Part shown: in pieces, positions 50,918 through 60,785 of the stretch
Position numbering within the stretch: position 1 is the stretch's first letter
Layout: every line of letters starts with the position of its first letter
From: Candidatus Cloacimonadota bacterium
GTDB lineage: Bacteria; Cloacimonadota; Cloacimonadia; Cloacimonadales; TCS61
NCBI GenBank assembly: GCA_021736135.1
Contig: JAIPGO010000003.1
Span: 27,277 to 91,276, forward strand
Direction: 5' to 3'
DNA length: 64,000 nucleotides
Position numbers and translations under genes: made by a program
Notes under the pieces: generated by a model
Databases searched by the model: none
What the model saw: only the letters and a program-made list of their open reading frames with translations
Told to the model about the DNA's origin: nothing

Positions 50918-51982
50918 TTATACTTTCGGAATAAAGTCCGTAGTATTATCTATCTGCCGGGCAAATTCTGCCAGCAGTTTCGCTGCTGCTGCCAAATCTT
51001 CCAAATGGATTACTTCATTCTGGGTATGCATATAACGGTTGGGAATACTGATCAGACCCGTTGCCACTCCTGCCCTGTTTACCTGTAAAGCATTCGCATC
51101 TGTTCCGGTTCCCCGTGGTGCTGCCTCGATCTGGTATTTAACTTTCGCCTTATCACCTGCTTTCTTTAAAAGCTCAAAAACTTTTGGATTAATGTTACAG
51201 CCTACTGCGATCACGGGACCAAAACCTAAGCGGATATCTCCCAGAACATTCTTATTCATTCCCGGAAAATCGGTCGCATGCGTTACGTCAATGGCAATAC
51301 CCACATGCGGGTCTATCCCGAATGCGGATGTCTTTGCCCCGCGCAGTCCCACTTCTTCCTGTACTGCCGCTACGGAATATAGATTGCAGGCAATTTCTTC
51401 CTTTGCCAGTTCTTTCATTACGGCTGCCACAACATACACACCTGCTTTATTATCAGTCGCCTTGGAAGTGATAACTCCCCCTTCCAGTTCTTCCAATCCC
51501 GGACTGAAAGTAATGGCATCTCCAATACCCACGCGCTTTTCTGCCGCTTCCCGGTTGCTGGCGCCGATGTCTATCCATAAGTCTTCCAGTTTCGGTGCCA
51601 CTTTGCGTTCTTCCGGCTGCAGAAGGTGGATGGCTTTTCTGCCAATCACTCCTCTCACCAGCTGACCATTATGGTAGATGTTTACACGTGTACCTGGCAA
51701 TAATGCCACATCAACTCCACCTATGGGAACGAATCGAACAAACCCGTTATCATCGATATAATTCACCATCAAGCCTATCTCATCGGCATGTCCCACCAGC
51801 ATTAATCTCAAATCACTTGTCCCCTTCTTCAACGCTATCACGTTGCCATGAACGTCCGTCTTTACTTCATCCGCATATTTGCCGATAAAATTACGATATA
51901 CTTCCTGTGCCGGCTGTTCAAATCCTGATGGACTCGGAGCTTCCACCAGATCAATAAAAAACTGTTTCATCTTCTTTTCCAT
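50918..51982 (-). CDS. M42-family metallopeptidase (glutamyl aminopeptidase/endoglucanase type)
   Basis: FIDLVEAPSPSGFEQPAQEVYRNF, MLVGHADEIGLMV, ATDNKAGVYV, VQEEVGLRGAKTSAF; start taken at MEKKMKQFF. Confidence 0.93.
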   Translation of the reverse strand: MEKKMKQFFIDLVEAPSPSGFEQPAQEVYRNFIGKYADEVKTDVHGNVIALKKGTSDLRLMLVGHADEIGLMVNYIDDNGFVRFVPIGGVDVALLPGTRVNIYHNGQLVRGVIGRKAIHLLQPEERKVAPKLEDLWIDIGASNREAAEKRVGIGDAITFSPGLEELEGGVITSKATDNKAGVYVVAAVMKELAKEEIACNLYSVAAVQEEVGLRGAKTSAFGIDPHVGIAIDVTHATDFPGMNKNVLGDIRLGFGPVIAVGCNINPKVFELLKKAGDKAKVKYQIEAAPRGTGTDANALQVNRAGVATGLISIPNRYMHTQNEVIHLEDLAAAAKLLAEFARQIDNTTDFIPKV

Positions 51983-52004
51983 TAAATCTCCAACCTTATT
52001 TATA

Positions 52005-52403
52005 TTAACAATTATTTGCTTTCCCACTCGCAAAGGGATTGATCGTCTTTTTCTTCGGAGCAGCTTCAGGATGCGGGATCATGCATAAAAACTTCAATAC
52101 TCCCGTTCCTGTATTCTTATAACTATGCTTAAACATCGGAGGTACATAGAGAATGTCTCCCTGTTTGAATGGTTTATCACCATCTTCCGTTACCAGAACG
52201 CCTTCGCCTTCCACTATGAAATTCTCATGTTCCCAACTGTGTGCGTGATACGGTGTAAATCCATCCTTATCAACTTCAAACATACGGGTGGCAAAATTAG
52301 GTGCACCGTCCTTTTCTGAGATCAGCCAGCGGATATGAGCGCCTTTTGCGCCATCCATCTCTACCGGCTCCAGTTCCACTTCGCTATAGTGTTTCAGTTT
52401 CAT
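52005..52403 (-). CDS. cupin-domain protein
   Basis: DKDGFTPYHAHSWEHENFIVEGEGVLVTEDGDKPFKQGDILYVPPMFKHSYKNTG. Confidence 0.9.
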   Translation of the reverse strand: MKLKHYSEVELEPVEMDGAKGAHIRWLISEKDGAPNFATRMFEVDKDGFTPYHAHSWEHENFIVEGEGVLVTEDGDKPFKQGDILYVPPMFKHSYKNTGTGVLKFLCMIPHPEAAPKKKTINPFASGKANNC

Positions 52404-52417
52404 CGCACCTGCTCCTG

Positions 52418-52645
52418 TTATACTGAAATTACTTCTTTAACTTCCGGAATTTCGTCTTTCAATACGCGCTCGATCCCTGCTTTTAAGGTTAATGTCGCCA
52501 TCGGACAACTACCACAAGCGCCCTGTAATCTCACTTCCACCACATTGTCATCACGTACGTTGATCAATTCGCAGTCTCCCCCATCTGCCTGCAGGGACGG
52601 ACGAACCTTATCCAACACTTTCTGGACTTTTGCTTTATCAAGCAT
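52418..52645 (-). CDS. NifU C-terminal domain Fe-S scaffold protein
   Basis: [17 protein letters not shown]...[26 protein letters not shown]. Confidence 0.95.
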   Translation of the reverse strand: MLDKAKVQKVLDKVRPSLQADGGDCELINVRDDNVVEVRLQGACGSCPMATLTLKAGIERVLKDEIPEVKEVISV

Positions 52646-53855
52646 AAGTGCCTCCTTTTTTATTCTTTTTTAAAAATATAATCAATTTTCAGCATTTTGC
52701 TAATTACAAGCAAAATTCAGTCCATGTTTAAGGCAAGCAATTTCCTTTCCAATCTTCTCAATATATCTCTCTATTTTTGCGATTACTTGAAAGTAGCGTC
52801 AAACATACTCCTCACATCTGCGCTGTTAATGTGAATCGTGAGTCATGAGAAGGGGGACGGGGGAGCCTGCTTTGCCGGATTAAAGATGAAAGATGCGAAA
52901 ACCGAGATCCGATACTCGAGACTCGGAACCCGAAACTTGACTACTGGACTGCAGGACTGCCCTGGGGCTTCGCGGTACGTAGCAGTGAGCAGTGAACGGT
53001 GAGAAGAAAAATATCCTTTTAGCAACAAACAAAACTATCAAAATGAACTGAAGATATGACTACTAGACTACTGGAAAACTGGACTACATGATAACATGAC
53101 TACTCGAGTCTCGAGTTCCGTTTTCTCTTTATTTCACCGTTACCGATCACTGTTCACTGATTCGTCCCGCGAAGCCCCAGTGCGATCGTGAAGTCGTGCA
53201 GTCGAGTTTTAATGTTTTCAAGTAGTCCAGTAATCGAGTTCCGGATTCCGGGTTCCGTGTTCCGGGTTCCGGATCTCGAGTTTCGCATCTTTCATCCGGC
53301 AAAGCCGGCACCTGTCTTCCTTCTCACGTCTCACTCTGAACGCAGTGAAGCCCATTTTCACAATTTCTCGGTTTCGCAATTTCTCATCTTCTCTCTGTGT
53401 TCTCTGTGCCTATATGGTGAAATAATCTTCTTTTTCTTTTCGCGTTTGTTAGGTTTGTACCTGGAAAATATTCTCTCCCATTCAAAATTCAAAACTCAAC
53501 ATTATGACTTCTGTATCCGCTCCAGGTCGGCATCTGACGCCCTTCTGGCGGTCTTCTCTCATTGCAAAGACGCACATCATAGCAGCAAAATGTCATCAAG
53601 TGCAACCTTGCATTGAGTGTATATCCCCTGAAAGTCTCCTGAAAGATAAGAGAAGAGGTGAAGAGATTGAGGATTTAGAATTAAGGATTAAGAATTTTAA
53701 CCGCTAATAGCCTTCTCAAGCTTCCGGCTCATCAAGAATTGCGAAATGACGCGAAAAAAGAATTTTATCAGCTACGCATTAAATCTTTCATTTTGTCATC
53801 TTTCATCTTTAATCAACTCACCCCTTCTCATTTTCTCATCTTCACATTTTGTCAC

Positions 53856-53876
53856 GACTCATGACTCATGACTCAC
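53856..53876. repeat. tandem heptamer (gactcat)n
   Basis: gactcat gactcat gactcac. Confidence 0.85.
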
Positions 53877-53953
53877 GATTCTTTAATTCTTGACTTTAAA
53901 CCCCACTCTTTAACCTTGACCTTAATTGATAAAAAATACAAGGAGACTTAAAA

Positions 53954-55273
53954 ATGAAGAAAAAAGTCATTATTATGGGCGCAGCAGGAAGAGATTTCCA
54001 TAACTTCAATCTCTATTACAGAGACAACGAAAGTTACAATGTTGTCGCTTTTACAGCCACCCAGATACCAGGAATTGATGATAAAAAATATCCCGCAGCT
54101 CTCGCCGGAAAACTTTACCCCGAGGGAATTCCCATCAAACCGGAAGAAGAACTGCTTGATCTTATCAAAAAACACGATATTGACCAGGTTGTTTTCGCTT
54201 ACAGTGATGTAACCTACCAGCGCGTGATGCACAATGCATCCAAGGTTAATGCTGCCGGTGCAGATTTTATCCTGATGGGTATGAAAACTTCCACAGTTAA
54301 AACCACAAAGCCTCTCATCACAGTCTGTGCCACCCGTACCGGTTGCGGTAAAAGCCAGACTACCCGTGAAGTTGTGCGCGTCCTCAAGGAAATGGGCAAA
54401 ACCGTTGTTTCTATCCGCCACCCTATGCCTTATGGCGACCTTGTTGCTCAGAAAGTACAGCGCTATGCCGAACTTGCTGACCTCAAAAAGCATAAATGCA
54501 CCATCGAAGAAATGGAAGAATATGAACCGCATATCGCTATGGGTTCCATCATCTATGCCGGAGTGGACTACGAGGCAATCGTCCGTGAAGCTGAAAAAGA
54601 AGCCGATATCATCATCTGGGACGGCGGAAATAACGATACTCCCTTCTATACTTCTGAAAAGGAACTCAAAATACTCGTTGCTGATCCCCACCGTGCCGGA
54701 CACGAAATGGAATATTATCCAGGTGAAACTAATCTGCACATTGCAGACATCGTAGTTATCAATAAAATTGACTCTGCTGACCCCGAAGGAATCCAGATAG
54801 TACGTGACAACATTCGGGAACAGAATCCCAATGCCATAGTTGTTGACGCTGCCAGTCCGCTGACAGTTGATCATCCGGAACTCATCAGAGGCAAAAACGT
54901 CCTCGTTGTGGAAGACGGACCAACTCTCACCCATGGTGAAATGACTTATGGTGCCGGAATCGTTGCTGCTGAAAAATTCGGCGCAGAAGACCTCGTTGAC
55001 CCGCGCCCCTGGGCTGTTGGAGAAATCGCCGCCACTTTTGAAAAATATCCCGATATCGGTGTTCTTCTCCCCGCAATGGGTTATGGTGACCAGCAGATCA
55101 AAGACCTGGAAACCACAATCAATAACACAGTTTGCGACCTCGTGGTCATCGGCACACCCATTGACCTCAGACGTATCATTAACATCAAGCATCCCGCAGT
55201 ACAGGTAGGCTACGAACTCCAGGAAATCGGCAAACCAACCCTCAAAGGCTTGATCACCGAATTTCTCAAATAA
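53954..55273 (+). CDS. cyclic 2,3-diphosphoglycerate synthetase-like GTPase/ATPase
   Basis: KKVIIMGAAGRDFHNFNLYYRDN, VCATRTGCGKSQTTREV P-loop, IIIWDGGNNDTPF; RBS aaggaga upstream and a terminator downstream on the same strand. Confidence 0.85.
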   Translation: MKKKVIIMGAAGRDFHNFNLYYRDNESYNVVAFTATQIPGIDDKKYPAALAGKLYPEGIPIKPEEELLDLIKKHDIDQVVFAYSDVTYQRVMHNASKVNAAGADFILMGMKTSTVKTTKPLITVCATRTGCGKSQTTREVVRVLKEMGKTVVSIRHPMPYGDLVAQKVQRYAELADLKKHKCTIEEMEEYEPHIAMGSIIYAGVDYEAIVREAEKEADIIIWDGGNNDTPFYTSEKELKILVADPHRAGHEMEYYPGETNLHIADIVVINKIDSADPEGIQIVRDNIREQNPNAIVVDAASPLTVDHPELIRGKNVLVVEDGPTLTHGEMTYGAGIVAAEKFGAEDLVDPRPWAVGEIAATFEKYPDIGVLLPAMGYGDQQIKDLETTINNTVCDLVVIGTPIDLRRIINIKHPAVQVGYELQEIGKPTLKGLITEFLK

Positions 55274-55298
55274 TAAAAACGAAGTTAACAATAAAAAT

Positions 55299-55330
55299 TA
55301 AGCCCGGAAGCAAATCCGGGCTTATTCTTA
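55299..55330 (+). terminator. Rho-independent terminator-like hairpin
   Basis: taagcccgg-aagcaaat-ccgggctta followed by a T-rich stretch. Confidence 0.75.
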
Positions 55331-55450
55331 TATTGAGACCACTCTAAGAAGTCATTTCAACCACGGAAGGCGCGGAAAGAAGAGAATTCATTTTCACGCT
55401 GAACGAAGATTAATTTTCGATTTTCAATTGAATGAAATCTTTTCCTCCTC

Positions 55451-55542
55451 TCTTAGTCTCTTAGTCTCTTAGTCTCTTAGTCTCTTAGTCTCTTAGTCTC
55501 TTAGTCTCTCAGTCTCTCAGTCTCTCAGTCTCTCAGTCTCTC
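55451..55542. repeat. tandem octamer array (tcttagtc/tctcagtc)n, running into the 3' end of the minus-strand CDS
   Basis: About 11 consecutive 8-bp units overlapping the stop codon at 55525. Confidence 0.93.
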
Positions 55543-57126
55543 CCTCACCTGGTCATAGTATCTTTCTCGCTGTTTATGAGGATCAATTCCTTCTTCAATC
55601 TGCCGGTTTCTATATTCATCGGTATATTTTATCCTGGTTCTGATATCATTTACTATGTTAAAAAACAGGTCTGAAGAATTGAACTGTATCTCTATCATCT
55701 CTTCATAGGAGCTAAGCTGCGAGTGCTCGATTAGAGTGACATTCCTCAGTTCATAATTATCCATCTCTAAATCAGGAAATCTCTGCAAGGCTACCGGACC
55801 TGGTTCTGGCAGCGCATATTGAGTTATATCTGAGGGACTGTAACAATCCCAATAATTAGAATTTTCATAATCATACCAATCTGATTTGATAACGTCACAA
55901 CTTCCGGTAGTTTCTATGGCAAAATCATCTATTGTGCTGCTTGTTATAGTGAAATCTGCATCAATACGGCTAAACGTTACCGGGATATCACCATAAGTTT
56001 CCTGTACCCATTTTTCCGAGAACCAGTCATGATAACTCCAAATTTCAGTGTGGTAGTCAGAAAATTCATCCGGCAGATAATATACTGTCACAGAATCGAT
56101 ACCGGTAGTTGAACTATAATCAAGGTTGAGCCAATAATCTTCTGTGTAGTGATTGCCTGGATCAGAAAAGCCAAACAAAGATAAACGGCATTCATGCAGC
56201 ACTTCACCTAACTCGATCTTAGCTGGTGTCATCATTTCTAAACTGGTTAAATCCACGTCATAATGATCCTCTGTTATATCATTTACCCATAGATAGCTGG
56301 CACCTGATTCGCCTGATAAATAAGAGATAAAACATCTGGCTGGAAGAGCTCTAAAACTGAGCGTGTATGATTCTATCAAACCTGTGCCTCCCAATCCACA
56401 ATAACCTGTCCATTTATTTGATATGAGAAAACCATTATGTTCAGGTTCATTAGAAAAGGAAAATTCAACCTGATATTGATTTCCAAAACTATATCTTTTT
56501 TCACTATTAAACGTCCAGTAAGAGCCACGCGGAATATCAAAATAGGTTATCGCCTCAGGCATTGAATAACCATAATACAGGACTGTTACGGAAATCCTGT
56601 CCGGCAGAGCTCCCATACTGGGCGTTTGGGCTAATTCAAATTTCTCATCACCATGAAATAATGCTTCTTTCAATAGATTACCTTCCATATCAGAAACATA
56701 TATAACTCCCAGATTAGAATATGTCTCCACCCAGTTGTCAGTGAATCTTGCCGAAAACAGGAAATTTTTTACTGTCACTCTTATTTCATCTGATTTTGCC
56801 ACATTACCGGAAATATCATACGCTTTACAATAAATTTTGTGGGTTCCATTTAATACAATTTCCGTATTCCAATCAATCACATAAGGTCTATCTGTAATTG
56901 TTGCCAGCGAATCTCCATCCAGATAAAATTCCACTTGGGTGACGTTAACAGAATCCAGCACCGCGGCTGTGATCCTCACCATATGATCTACTATTGCCTC
57001 ACTGGCAGGACTTGTGATTGTTATTTCGGTAAAACTCTCTTCCTGTTCGTTATCACAGGCAAATAAAACAAGGAGCATTAAACATATTAATGCTATGATG
57101 ACTTTAGTGGTTCTTACTCTTTTCAT
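55525..57126 (-). CDS. lipoprotein with bacterial Ig-like domain
   Basis: Lipobox-like LLVLFAC; ITSPASEAIVDHMVRITAAVLDSVNVTQVEFYLDGDSLATITDRPYVIDWNTEIVLNGTHKIYCKAYDISGN Ig-like segment. Confidence 0.8.
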   Translation of the reverse strand: MKRVRTTKVIIALICLMLLVLFACDNEQEESFTEITITSPASEAIVDHMVRITAAVLDSVNVTQVEFYLDGDSLATITDRPYVIDWNTEIVLNGTHKIYCKAYDISGNVAKSDEIRVTVKNFLFSARFTDNWVETYSNLGVIYVSDMEGNLLKEALFHGDEKFELAQTPSMGALPDRISVTVLYYGYSMPEAITYFDIPRGSYWTFNSEKRYSFGNQYQVEFSFSNEPEHNGFLISNKWTGYCGLGGTGLIESYTLSFRALPARCFISYLSGESGASYLWVNDITEDHYDVDLTSLEMMTPAKIELGEVLHECRLSLFGFSDPGNHYTEDYWLNLDYSSTTGIDSVTVYYLPDEFSDYHTEIWSYHDWFSEKWVQETYGDIPVTFSRIDADFTITSSTIDDFAIETTGSCDVIKSDWYDYENSNYWDCYSPSDITQYALPEPGPVALQRFPDLEMDNYELRNVTLIEHSQLSSYEEMIEIQFNSSDLFFNIVNDIRTRIKYTDEYRNRQIEEGIDPHKQRERYYDQVRERLRD

Positions 57127-57390
57127 ACATCCTCCTGTTAAGTAATAAAAGATAAAAAATCAGCGGCATTACAATGTTCTTATTTCTTCTCCCATAGTAA
57201 TCTAATATCTTTATGTATAATTATCATTGTTGATACAATTTCTTTTATTCAAATTAATAACATAATTGTCAACATTTTTCTTCCTTAACTCCAATGATCA
57301 TATAACAGTATGAATCTATCGATTACTTTTATCTGCCATGATATTTTTTATTAATAATTATCGCAGGATCCAACCCTCTCACCCGCCAGC

Positions 57391-57720
57391 TTGCTCCGAT
57401 GTAGATTAATCTTTCCAGATTAATATTATTAATTGTCAAACTGGAAAGTTTGACTTACACTTTAAATAAATCCATGTAAATAAGATAAATCCTCTTCACT
57501 CAACGCCTGCCTTGCTCCGATGTAGATTAATCTTTCCAGATTAATATTATTAAATGTCAAACTGGAAAGTTTGACCTACACTTTAAATAAATCCTTGTAA
57601 ATTAGATAAACCCAGTCACTCAACGCCTGCCTTGCTCCGATGTAGATTAATCTTTCCAGATTAATATTATTAAATGTCAAACTGGAAAGTTTGACCTACA
57701 CTTTAAATAAATCCATACTA
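57391..57720. repeat. three tandem ~120-bp repeats each containing a gtcaaact-ggaa-agtttgac hairpin
   Basis: ttgctccgatgtagattaatctttccagattaatattatta starts at 57391, 57512 and 57632. Confidence 0.93.
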
Positions 57721-57738
57721 TTCCAATAAGTTTTTTCT

Positions 57739-59127
57739 TTAAAAACCGGTATTAAAAGTAGCTGCTTTTACTTTTTGAAGATAGAAAACAGCCTGGTTGT
57801 TTTGAGTTTTCAGAGGGATAGATGAGGATGACAAGCCCTCTGCGTAACTTGCGACAAGATTGGCTGTAATGTTATCGAGGATGTTTACTTCGCCGTTTTG
57901 CAGAGTGATGCAGAAGCGACCGTTTTCATCCGGCTGAATACTGGTAGTAAAATAATTAAAACAGGCTGAATCAGAAGCTGTGATTTCGTAATAATGTACA
58001 CTTTCACGGATAGTCATAATGGGAGATTGATGAAGCAAAACAAACTTTTCGGCTGGAAGGGCAGTTTCGATGGCACTGAAAGAAGCGCTTTGCAGAAATG
58101 CCGTCCAGGCAGGCTGAGGAGGTAAATCGCCGGCATAAATAGTGCCGAATATCCCGGTATCATTACTGTAAAAACGGTATAATGTCAGATATTCTTCAGC
58201 ATTCATTGCAGAAAGCAGGAATGTGTTATATAAACCGGCAACGGGATAGGTGATGCTGGCATCCTGGGCATGGAAGAAGTTTACATCCTGTAGATCAGTT
58301 GGCTCTATAAAGCCTTCTTTGCCTAAGAACGCAGCAATATCTAAAAGCACATTTGCCGATTTACCACCGCGACCGCCAGTGGCAACGGCAAAGCCTTCCT
58401 GCAAAAAGGGATGCGTATATAAGAGAATATCCTGCAAAGCATAATTGATCATAATGTGACTTATTTCGTGAAAATGACAGGGAAACGAGGAAATTACGGC
58501 ATCTTCAGCTAAAATCCCCATTCCCCGGCATTGGTAACCGGTAATGCGGGCAATTTCATCCGGAGACTCGCAGCGGTAATAGCGTATTTTCTGGTTTTGC
58601 AATAAGGTAAGCCGCTGAGGTGAGATTTTCAGTAATTCCGCCAGATGAGCACAATAGGCATCGAGAATAACGAGTTGCTCCGGTTGATATTTACTGTTAT
58701 CCTGCACCCGGTATTCGATGAATTTTCCCTGATATTGTGTCCAGTCCTGAGTCTGTAATTGATAGGGACTGATCAGCATACCGTCCTGGAGTGCAAAATG
58801 CACAGGACGTTTGATTCCAGGATGCTGCAGAGTGATGAGAGTAGCTTTCCCGGTTTCAGTTTCAGATATAGATAGTGCTGTCCTTGCCCGGGAAATCACA
58901 TTTCTTTCAGCTTGAGTAAAACCATACCCTATAAGGGATTTATCAGGAAATGCCACATAACAAGTTTCCAGGCGGTTACAATAATTCCGGTAAGCGGGAT
59001 CAATGATGGAAGCTAAGCTGTCAGGTTTATCAACAGCCCATTCAATAACCTGATTAGAGTTTACATCTGCCAGACAGCAAAGAAGCACAATTAATATTAT
59101 GATTTTATTCATAAATTTAAGGGACAA
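57739..59127 (-). CDS. predicted secreted gluzincin-type zinc metallopeptidase (MA-like)
   Basis: Signal peptide MNKIIILIVLLCCLADVNS; HExxH within FHEISHIMINY and downstream QEGFAVATGG. Confidence 0.72.
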   Translation of the reverse strand: MSLKFMNKIIILIVLLCCLADVNSNQVIEWAVDKPDSLASIIDPAYRNYCNRLETCYVAFPDKSLIGYGFTQAERNVISRARTALSISETETGKATLITLQHPGIKRPVHFALQDGMLISPYQLQTQDWTQYQGKFIEYRVQDNSKYQPEQLVILDAYCAHLAELLKISPQRLTLLQNQKIRYYRCESPDEIARITGYQCRGMGILAEDAVISSFPCHFHEISHIMINYALQDILLYTHPFLQEGFAVATGGRGGKSANVLLDIAAFLGKEGFIEPTDLQDVNFFHAQDASITYPVAGLYNTFLLSAMNAEEYLTLYRFYSNDTGIFGTIYAGDLPPQPAWTAFLQSASFSAIETALPAEKFVLLHQSPIMTIRESVHYYEITASDSACFNYFTTSIQPDENGRFCITLQNGEVNILDNITANLVASYAEGLSSSSIPLKTQNNQAVFYLQKVKAATFNTGF

Positions 59128-59137
59128 GTGGAACTAA

Positions 59138-59722
59138 CTAATCAGTGCTGAATTCATTCTCAGATTTGTGCCAATTGTTGCGCAGCATAAGTTTTGCAAC
59201 TGCCAATCCACCCTGTCGATCGTGTGGTTCAACTTCCTGGAATTCAGCCCAATGGGAGTTTGTAAGTCCTCCATTAGCTAAATTACCATCTTTATCACAC
59301 AGAAAATAATGAACCCCACCCACTTTGTTTTCCGCTGAACTACAGAGAATTTCCACCATAAGGGCATAGTCAGTCTGGATATTTTCTTCTTTCATCTGCT
59401 CAGAAAAATTAATTGCACTTTGCTGAGCCATCTTTGCCTGATTACGTCCCCATTTCACAGGTATATCAATAACTCCGGTTCCCAGCACAGGTGCAGCCAG
59501 ATCTTCCTTTTTCAGGAAATCAATTAATTCGGCAGCAAGCTCATCATCAGATACGCGTTCTGGTCCTAAAACTACGCTTACAGGATATACAGTTACAGAG
59601 AAAGCTTCCTCCCGGGAGTCAAATTTCTGTTGTGCTTCTTTTGAAAGATATGACCAGCATCCGGATAGGAATAACAACGCAAAACACAATGAAAGAAATA
59701 CTGCTTTTCTTAAAATATTCAT
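59138..59722 (-). CDS. small lipoprotein
   Basis: Signal peptide with lipobox LLFLSGCW; immediately upstream of the peptidase gene. Confidence 0.75.
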   Translation of the reverse strand: MNILRKAVFLSLCFALLFLSGCWSYLSKEAQQKFDSREEAFSVTVYPVSVVLGPERVSDDELAAELIDFLKKEDLAAPVLGTGVIDIPVKWGRNQAKMAQQSAINFSEQMKEENIQTDYALMVEILCSSAENKVGGVHYFLCDKDGNLANGGLTNSHWAEFQEVEPHDRQGGLAVAKLMLRNNWHKSENEFSTD

Positions 59723-59937
59723 AAAACCCTCCCTGGATAATCTAAAACAAACCCAATAAGATGTTTTCTTATATTTTTTGTCAAACTATATATATGACCT
59801 GGCATACACCTCAAATGTTAATATCTTGATTGTTGTCGAGTTTCATTTCCCAGGATGTTATATATTTGTATAGCGTAAAGTTGGCGCGGGACTTTGAGAG
59901 TGCCTGATTAGATGGTGCAAGCCCACAGATAGATGTC

Positions 59938-59978
59938 GGGATCATTCCTCAGGCTACGCTTTGGCGAACGTCCCCTTA
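59938..59978. repeat. partial third copy of the dispersed repeat flanking the STAND-TPR gene
   Basis: gggatcattcctcaggctacgctttggcgaacgtcccctta vs gtgttcattccccaagctacgctctggtgaacgtccactta. Confidence 0.7.
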
Positions 59979-60044
59979 TCATTCCAGGTAGAAATGGATT
60001 GTGTTTGACAATATTTCAGAAAAGTGTGAAATACACTTGGAGCT

Positions 60045-60728
60045 ATGAAACATTGCTTCACTATAATTTTTGAGGATATTTTGATGCAGAATAAAATGAT
60101 TTATACGATAGGGCACTCTAATCATCCGGTTGAGTTATTTATAAACATGTTGAAAGATAGGGGCATTAACCTTATAATCGATATCAGGAGCATGCCTTAT
60201 AGCCGATATGCCGGGGATTATAACAAGACTCCTTTAAAAGCAATTCTGGAACTTGATGATATTGATTATATATTTATGGGAGACCTGTTGGGAGGAAGAT
60301 ATACTGACCCTTCATTGCTGTTTTATGACGGGAAAGTTGACTTTGGCAAAGTATCCCAAACAGACAGTTTTAAAAAAGGTATAAACAGGATAATAGATTT
60401 TGTGCAAAAAAGACATACTGTTGCGTTAATGTGTTCGGAAAAGAATCCGCTGGAATGTCACCGTTTTGCGATGATAGCGCCGACATTAATGGAAAAAGGA
60501 TATGAAGTTCTCCACATTTTGCCTGAAATGCTCATTGGGCATAAAACGCTGGAGGATAAACTATTCGAATATTACCGGACCATCGGTAATATATCATTGG
60601 ATATAGAAAAGATTTCAGGAATTGATGAAGTACAAAGTAATTTCCTCAATCTGGAAACGAAAGCTGATATGTATCTGGCATTAAACAAATTAATAGGTTA
60701 CGACACTTTAGCCAAAGAGAGAAAGTGA
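60045..60728 (+). CDS. DUF488 family protein
   Basis: IYTIGHSNHPVELFINMLKDRGINLIIDIRSMPYSRY, ALMCSEKNPLECHRFAMIA; true start may be MQNKMIYTIGHS. Confidence 0.9.
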   Translation: MKHCFTIIFEDILMQNKMIYTIGHSNHPVELFINMLKDRGINLIIDIRSMPYSRYAGDYNKTPLKAILELDDIDYIFMGDLLGGRYTDPSLLFYDGKVDFGKVSQTDSFKKGINRIIDFVQKRHTVALMCSEKNPLECHRFAMIAPTLMEKGYEVLHILPEMLIGHKTLEDKLFEYYRTIGNISLDIEKISGIDEVQSNFLNLETKADMYLALNKLIGYDTLAKERK

Positions 60729-60785
60729 TTTTAATGGTCATTTAACATTAATATTCTTATATTTTTGGGCTAAATATTAAGCAAA

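Noticed and set aside
51039-51665. 208-aa plus-strand ORF within the M42 peptidase gene
   Set aside because: Antisense shadow of a well-supported peptidase.
53948-55291. 447-aa minus-strand ORF fully antisense to the cDPG synthetase-like gene
   Set aside because: The plus-strand product has clear family motifs, an RBS and a matching terminator; the antisense product (Phe/Ser/Cys/His-rich) matches no recognisable family and is a codon-usage shadow ORF.
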